NCBI GenBank assembly: GCA_020060085.1
Contig: JAGVAW010000325.1
Coordinates: 1-34,480, forward strand
DNA length: 34,480 bases
Origin: Desulfobacterales bacterium
GTDB taxonomy: Bacteria; Desulfobacterota; Desulfobacteria; Desulfobacterales; Desulfatibacillaceae
Reading direction: 5' to 3'
Of the stretch, positions 30,959 through 34,480 are shown piece by piece (the stretch's first letter is position 1; each line of letters starts with the position of its first letter). The notes beneath the pieces were generated by a model that saw only the letters and a list, made by a program, of their open reading frames with translations, made no database searches and had not been told where the DNA came from. The translations under genes and the position numbers were made by a program.

Positions 30959-32176
30959 TCAGGGTCGCTTGGGAAAGGCCGCGTCCGGCTCGATTCGCAA
31001 ATCCACGCTGGTTACATCCTTTAGGGCCTGGGGCATCTGTATGACAACAAAATGATCCATCTCTGAAAAATAGCCCCTTGTTTCCATGAGAACCCAGTAT
31101 TCACGAGTTTTGTTGTAATCCTTTACAAAAAGGTGGGTTATCCACTTTGAAAAGGGCAGGCCAAAGCCCTGGGACTCGAAGCGGAGCTGGGCAAGCTCAA
31201 TGGGCAGGTGGCTTATTGTTACCCTGGATGGCTCCACATTGGTTACAAGTATAAGCCTTTCGGTGCCGGTGACAAGGTAAATCGGAACATGAAGGGCCTC
31301 GTAAACAGGCCTTCGGGAGAGAAAGAAAAGTGTCATCAGCCCTGCCAGTATGACAAAGGCAATAGCAAGCCTTCTTTTGCCGGGCGCTTTTCTTTCGGAA
31401 ACACTCTTTTCAGGGCTTTCCACAGTTTCCGTGCCCAATTGCTCTGTTGCCGGAATGCCGGGCGCATTGGCGGCCTTTTCCTCGTGGGCCGGAATTCGCA
31501 GCACAAAATAGTACAGGCCCTGGGCTGTAAGCAGAATCACCCCCAAAGACCAGATTGCATCACTTGTAAAATGCGCCCCCTGAACCACCCTTGCCGCGCT
31601 CAAAAAGCCCCCCCAGGCAAGTCCGCTGCAAAGCCCTGCCCAGGCAAGGCCCGGGCTTTTTCTTCTTACAAACCAAAGCGAAACAAACACAAAGCCCATG
31701 GTGCAATGCCCACAGGGAAAGGAAGTACCCTTGCCCGGAACGCCCGGAGAAAGGGGGGCGCGGTATTCCCAGGCCCCGTCAAAAATCTGGGTCTGAACAG
31801 GCCGGGGCCGTCCCCAGTAGGGCTTTAAAAACCCGTTGACCACAATGCCGCCGCCAACAACAATGGTAAGCAGCACAAGAAGTGCGTATCGCCTCCAGGG
31901 TGCAACACGCGGGTAGGAAAGAGAGAATATCCACACCCCAAGGGCGACTATGCCAAGCAAAAGGCCTGGAATTGTTCCGAACCTGTAAAGGCTTATCCAG
32001 GGCTGTTTTGCATAAAGGCGCCAACCGCTTTCCGAATCGTAAAACAGGCCCGAAATTTTTGCATCCGCCCCCAAAAGCTCCAGAACAATGCTTATGAGGA
32101 CAAGGCAGGCAAGGGTAAGCCCCATGACAGCAAAGCCCCGCAGAATAAGCCGGGAGGTTTTGGGGTGTTCTTCCAT
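30959..32176 (-). CDS. PAP2-family membrane phosphatase with extra C-terminal domain
   Basis: 405 residues. Membrane helices near 13-35, 65-87, 98-118, 165-180, 190-205 and 210-228. The three PAP2 motifs are KPYWGRPRP, FPCGHCTM (Cys where most have Ser) and ARVVQGAHFTSD, carrying the catalytic His and Asp. After a polar linker (about 231-268) there is another helix (about 270-288) and a 115-residue domain with no recognised family (EPSRVTISHLPIEL ... ETRGYFSEMDHFVVIQ). In the family these enzymes remove phosphate from lipids such as undecaprenyl pyrophosphate, phosphatidate or lipid A. It starts 7 bases after the SIS gene and is the last gene of its operon. Confidence 0.87.
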   Translation of the reverse strand: MEEHPKTSRLILRGFAVMGLTLACLVLISIVLELLGADAKISGLFYDSESGWRLYAKQPWISLYRFGTIPGLLLGIVALGVWIFSLSYPRVAPWRRYALLVLLTIVVGGGIVVNGFLKPYWGRPRPVQTQIFDGAWEYRAPLSPGVPGKGTSFPCGHCTMGFVFVSLWFVRRKSPGLAWAGLCSGLAWGGFLSAARVVQGAHFTSDAIWSLGVILLTAQGLYYFVLRIPAHEEKAANAPGIPATEQLGTETVESPEKSVSERKAPGKRRLAIAFVILAGLMTLFFLSRRPVYEALHVPIYLVTGTERLILVTNVEPSRVTISHLPIELAQLRFESQGFGLPFSKWITHLFVKDYNKTREYWVLMETRGYFSEMDHFVVIQMPQALKDVTSVDLRIEPDAAFPKRP

Positions 32177-32183
32177 ATTTGGC

Positions 32184-32765
32184 CTATGCCCTGCCCGAAG
32201 CTTCCATGAGGTTCATCCAGTGGTGAAGGATGGCTGCGTGGGCTGTCTCGGCCTCGCCATAGCTTGGCGCAGGCACGAAAAAGTTGAGCGAGCCAAGTTT
32301 TCTTATGGCGTTATTGGGCTTCATGGCCGAAAGGGTCACAACCCGCCCCTTTAGAGCCAGGGCGGTTTCAACAGCTTTCACCACATTGGGGGAGTTGCCT
32401 GACGAGCTTATGGCAATGAGCATATCCGAGGGCTGCATCCACCATTCCAAAGGCTCTGCAAAAACCCTGTCAAAGGAAAGATCATTGCCTATTGCCGTTA
32501 TAAGCGATGGGTCTGTAAGCACATGGGCGCGGATATGGCCGTTTTTTGCAACATCTGCGGCAAAATGGCTGGCCATGCTTGCCGATGCCCCATTGCCGCA
32601 GAAAAACAGGCAGCGTTCTGCATTGCGGATTTCATCGCACCAGGCCTGCCACAGGGCAAAGCCCTCATTTTGGGCAAGGGGGCCGCTGCCTGCTGCATTC
32701 ACCTCAAGGCTTTTCAAAAGCCGGGAAATTTTTTGGCCAAACTGCTCCCAGGTATCAGTGTTCAT
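32184..32765 (-). CDS. SIS-domain phosphosugar isomerase (GmhA-like)
   Basis: 193 residues from ATG 32765; TTG 32786 lacks a ribosome site. It is a single SIS domain: the sugar-phosphate loop FFCGNGASASMASHFAADVA and the Ser-rich ISSSGNSPNVVKAVE. It is close to phosphoheptose isomerase GmhA in size and motifs (GmhA usually has NGGSAADAQH), so it may make a heptose precursor of lipopolysaccharide or act on another phosphosugar. 45 bases after the nitroreductase and 7 bases before the PAP2 gene; the latter link supports an envelope role. Confidence 0.85.
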   Translation of the reverse strand: MNTDTWEQFGQKISRLLKSLEVNAAGSGPLAQNEGFALWQAWCDEIRNAERCLFFCGNGASASMASHFAADVAKNGHIRAHVLTDPSLITAIGNDLSFDRVFAEPLEWWMQPSDMLIAISSSGNSPNVVKAVETALALKGRVVTLSAMKPNNAIRKLGSLNFFVPAPSYGEAETAHAAILHHWMNLMEASGRA

Positions 32766-32810
32766 GGTTGTTGCCTTTGCAAGCAAGTTGTTAGTTTAAG
32801 GAATCTGTTC

Positions 32811-33482
32811 TTAAAAGCCCATCCAGGTTGTTATTTTATTCGGCTGCACCCTGTCGGTTTCCACGGCATTTGCAGGAAAGGCCGGGTCGGGCCAGCCTAT
32901 GGCAATGGCAATCAAAATGTTTTTGTCTTGCGGAAACCCTGCCACCTGGCGCAGCACCTGGGGGTACATCACCCCCTGGTCCTCAATGCAGGTTCCCAGG
33001 CCCTTTTCAGCAGCCAGCAGGCATATGTTCTGCATCACAGCGCCGATGTCAATCAAAGGCCCGGCATCGGAAAGGGATTTGTCTGCAAGGATAAAAATGG
33101 CCGCAGGTGCGCCAAAATAGCGAAAGCCAAGCTCCATCCAGGCATCGCGCTTCTGCTTGTCGTCCCGCTCAATGCCCATGAGGGAGAACAGCTCTTTGGC
33201 AAGGTCAACCTGGCGCTGGCGGAAGACCGAATCCTTTGGCCAGCCAAACCAGGGATGTTCCGGGGCAGGCATTTCCATGGCGCGAAGTCGCTTGACATTC
33301 TCTTGTCCAATCTGCTCAAGCATTTGTCCTGCCACCACAATGAATTCCCAGGGCTGGGTGTTGTTGGCAGAAGGCGCGCGCACGGCATTTTTGAGAATAT
33401 CCTCAATCAGGGCCTTTTCCACAGGGTCCGGCAGATAGCCCCGGATGCTTTTTCTTTTGTGAAGGGCGGCAACAAGCTCCAT
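32811..33482 (-). CDS. nitroreductase-family FMN oxidoreductase
   Basis: 223 residues from ATG 33482, with AAAGGAG 6 bases upstream; the frame is open to 33548 inside the previous gene. FMN-site motifs: HKRKSIRGYLPDP (phosphate contact), NAVRAPSANNTQPWEF and GLGTCIEDQGVM, then IAIAIGWPDPAFPAN at the end. The family uses NAD(P)H and FMN to reduce nitro groups, quinones or flavins; the physiological substrate is not evident. It begins 10 bases after the stop of the TPR protein and is probably co-transcribed. Confidence 0.92.
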   Translation of the reverse strand: MELVAALHKRKSIRGYLPDPVEKALIEDILKNAVRAPSANNTQPWEFIVVAGQMLEQIGQENVKRLRAMEMPAPEHPWFGWPKDSVFRQRQVDLAKELFSLMGIERDDKQKRDAWMELGFRYFGAPAAIFILADKSLSDAGPLIDIGAVMQNICLLAAEKGLGTCIEDQGVMYPQVLRQVAGFPQDKNILIAIAIGWPDPAFPANAVETDRVQPNKITTWMGF

Positions 33483-33492
33483 TTTTGCTCCT

Positions 33493-34480
33493 TTATTCAT
33501 CCAGAATTTTGGGCGTTTTTTGTTGGAAATATGACCTGGCTGTTGCATCTAGAGGGTCCAGCAAAAGAATAGCTGCATACACCTTGTCGGATTTTTCCGT
33601 ATTTGGCAAGAGCCGGTAGGCAAGGGCAAGATTGTGCAGAACCGCTTTGTCTGTAGGCGCTGCTTGCGCGGCCTGCTCAAACCAGAAGGCTGCCCCCTGA
33701 ATGTCGCCTGTCTGCGCATGGGCCATTCCCAGGTTGTTTAAAATGGAAGCTGATTCAATATGCGGGTTTTTGCCGGTAAAGCCCAAAAGCACTTCGGCTG
33801 CTTTCACGGGCCTTCCCATTTCAAAATACAAAAGGGCCAGGTTGTTTGCAGCAGCAGCATAGTCCGGCCTTATTGCAAGGGATTGCGAATAATGGAACAG
33901 GGCATCCTCATAATGGCGGGCATCTGCAAGGGCCATTCCCAACCGGTTATGGGCAAACCAGTTGCCGGTTGTCACCTTTATGGCATGGGAGTAAAGGCTG
34001 ATGCGGCTTTGCCACACAGCCGCCTGCATTGCCCCGGTTGCACCGGCTGCTATAATGAGAATTGCAGCCCCTATGGCAATGGCCTTTTTGGGTGCGGCAG
34101 GCCTTTGGGCAAGGCTGTGAGCGCTCCATACAATTATCCACAACAGGCCGGGAAGGGCCAGATAGGCAAATCTGTCCGCCATTGCCTGCGCCCCGGTTTG
34201 AACAAGCCCCAGGGCAGGGCCTGTTACTGCCGCAAACCAGATTCCACCTGCCAGGATATAAGGGTGTGTGCGGCGAAGCCCCACAGCCAAAACAAGGGCT
34301 GCGGATATGAGAAATGCAGCCAGGGCGACAGCAAAGGGCGAGAGTTCTTCGCCTGGATGCGGATAGAAAATGGCAAGGTCAAAAGGCCAGAAAAGCTTTT
34401 TTATGTAGAGACAAAAGCTGACCAGGGCGTTTCCGGCCTTCAGGCAGAAATCAAGGCCGGTTTGAATGGCAGTAAAATCC
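33493..34480 (-). CDS. TPR-containing integral membrane protein, N-terminus outside the window
   Basis: The frame is open to the window edge (about 329 residues visible), so the TTG at 34290 is internal. The visible part begins DFTAIQTGLDFCLKAGN, then LFWPFDLAIFYPHPGEE, a segment found in TMTC-like and other TPR glycosyltransferase-type proteins. Three membrane helices follow. The C-terminal 190 residues hold about four TPR repeats (for example NWFAHNRLGMALADARHYED, and others with ALFHYSQSLAIRPDY, AAAANNLALLYFEMGR, SILNNLGMAHAQTGD). I infer a membrane protein with a soluble TPR tail that binds partners. The catalytic part, if any, is not visible. It leads the operon to the PAP2 gene. Confidence 0.85.
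   Translation of the reverse strand, partial: DFTAIQTGLDFCLKAGNALVSFCLYIKKLFWPFDLAIFYPHPGEELSPFAVALAAFLISAALVLAVGLRRTHPYILAGGIWFAAVTGPALGLVQTGAQAMADRFAYLALPGLLWIIVWSAHSLAQRPAAPKKAIAIGAAILIIAAGATGAMQAAVWQSRISLYSHAIKVTTGNWFAHNRLGMALADARHYEDALFHYSQSLAIRPDYAAAANNLALLYFEMGRPVKAAEVLLGFTGKNPHIESASILNNLGMAHAQTGDIQGAAFWFEQAAQAAPTDKAVLHNLALAYRLLPNTEKSDKVYAAILLLDPLDATARSYFQQKTPKILDE

Noticed and set aside
32523-33572. 349-codon plus-strand ORF
   Set aside because: Antisense shadow of the SIS isomerase and nitroreductase genes, both clearly recognisable.

Overview
The window looks like a chromosomal segment of a strictly anaerobic deltaproteobacterium (Desulfobacterota, probably a sulfate-reducing Desulfobacterales relative). 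The clues are a cimA-leuA pair, carboxynorspermidine genes for spermidine synthesis, a Fe-S/DUF3786-type protein, a PAS sensor kinase with a CxxCPV motif, and an IscA/HesB-like gene that carries an in-frame UGA where the family has its conserved cysteine. This placement is inference from gene content; there is no rRNA or tRNA gene in the window.

Layout. 1-2444: the C-terminal part of (R)-citramalate synthase, a structured leader with a small ORF, then leuA and a strong terminator. 2451-5112 (minus): FAD desaturase-like enzyme, a cyclic-nucleotide-binding-domain protein without HTH, and a Cys-rich protein. 5376-9193 (plus): a consensus sigma70 promoter drives a degenerate sigma-factor-like protein, an unrecognised protein, a transmembrane ZAS-type anti-sigma-like protein with a DUF4384-like domain, and a FmdB-type zinc ribbon, closed by a terminator. 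9261-14193 (plus): carboxynorspermidine synthase and decarboxylase, a small membrane protein and a D-aminoacylase-type amidohydrolase. 14198-16123 (minus): asparagine synthetase, ending 4 bp from the amidohydrolase. 16313-17707 (minus): the UGA-containing HesB-like gene with its own terminator, a second terminator in its upstream region, and a small Cys protein. 17975-21027 (plus): a perfect BirA operator, birA, bioY and the two ECF energy-coupling subunits, a self-regulated biotin uptake operon. 21182-24274 (plus): trkA and trkH, separated by a 98-bp palindromic element. 24277-29047 (minus): a three-gene phosphorelay ending in a sigma54 activator. 29307-30119 (plus): DUF3786 Fe-S protein. 30213-30939 (minus): OmpW-like barrel with a good promoter. 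30959-34480 (minus): PAP2 phosphatase, SIS isomerase, nitroreductase and a TPR membrane protein that runs off the window.

The most interesting items are (i) the hidden selenoprotein gene, which ordinary ORF calling splits at the UGA; (ii) the sigma-like / unknown / ZAS-DUF4384 module as a possibly undescribed signalling system; (iii) the BirA operator; and (iv) the palindromic repeat between trkA and trkH, whose mismatches are all G-U compatible on one strand only. No CRISPR array, insertion sequence, prophage or integrase was seen.
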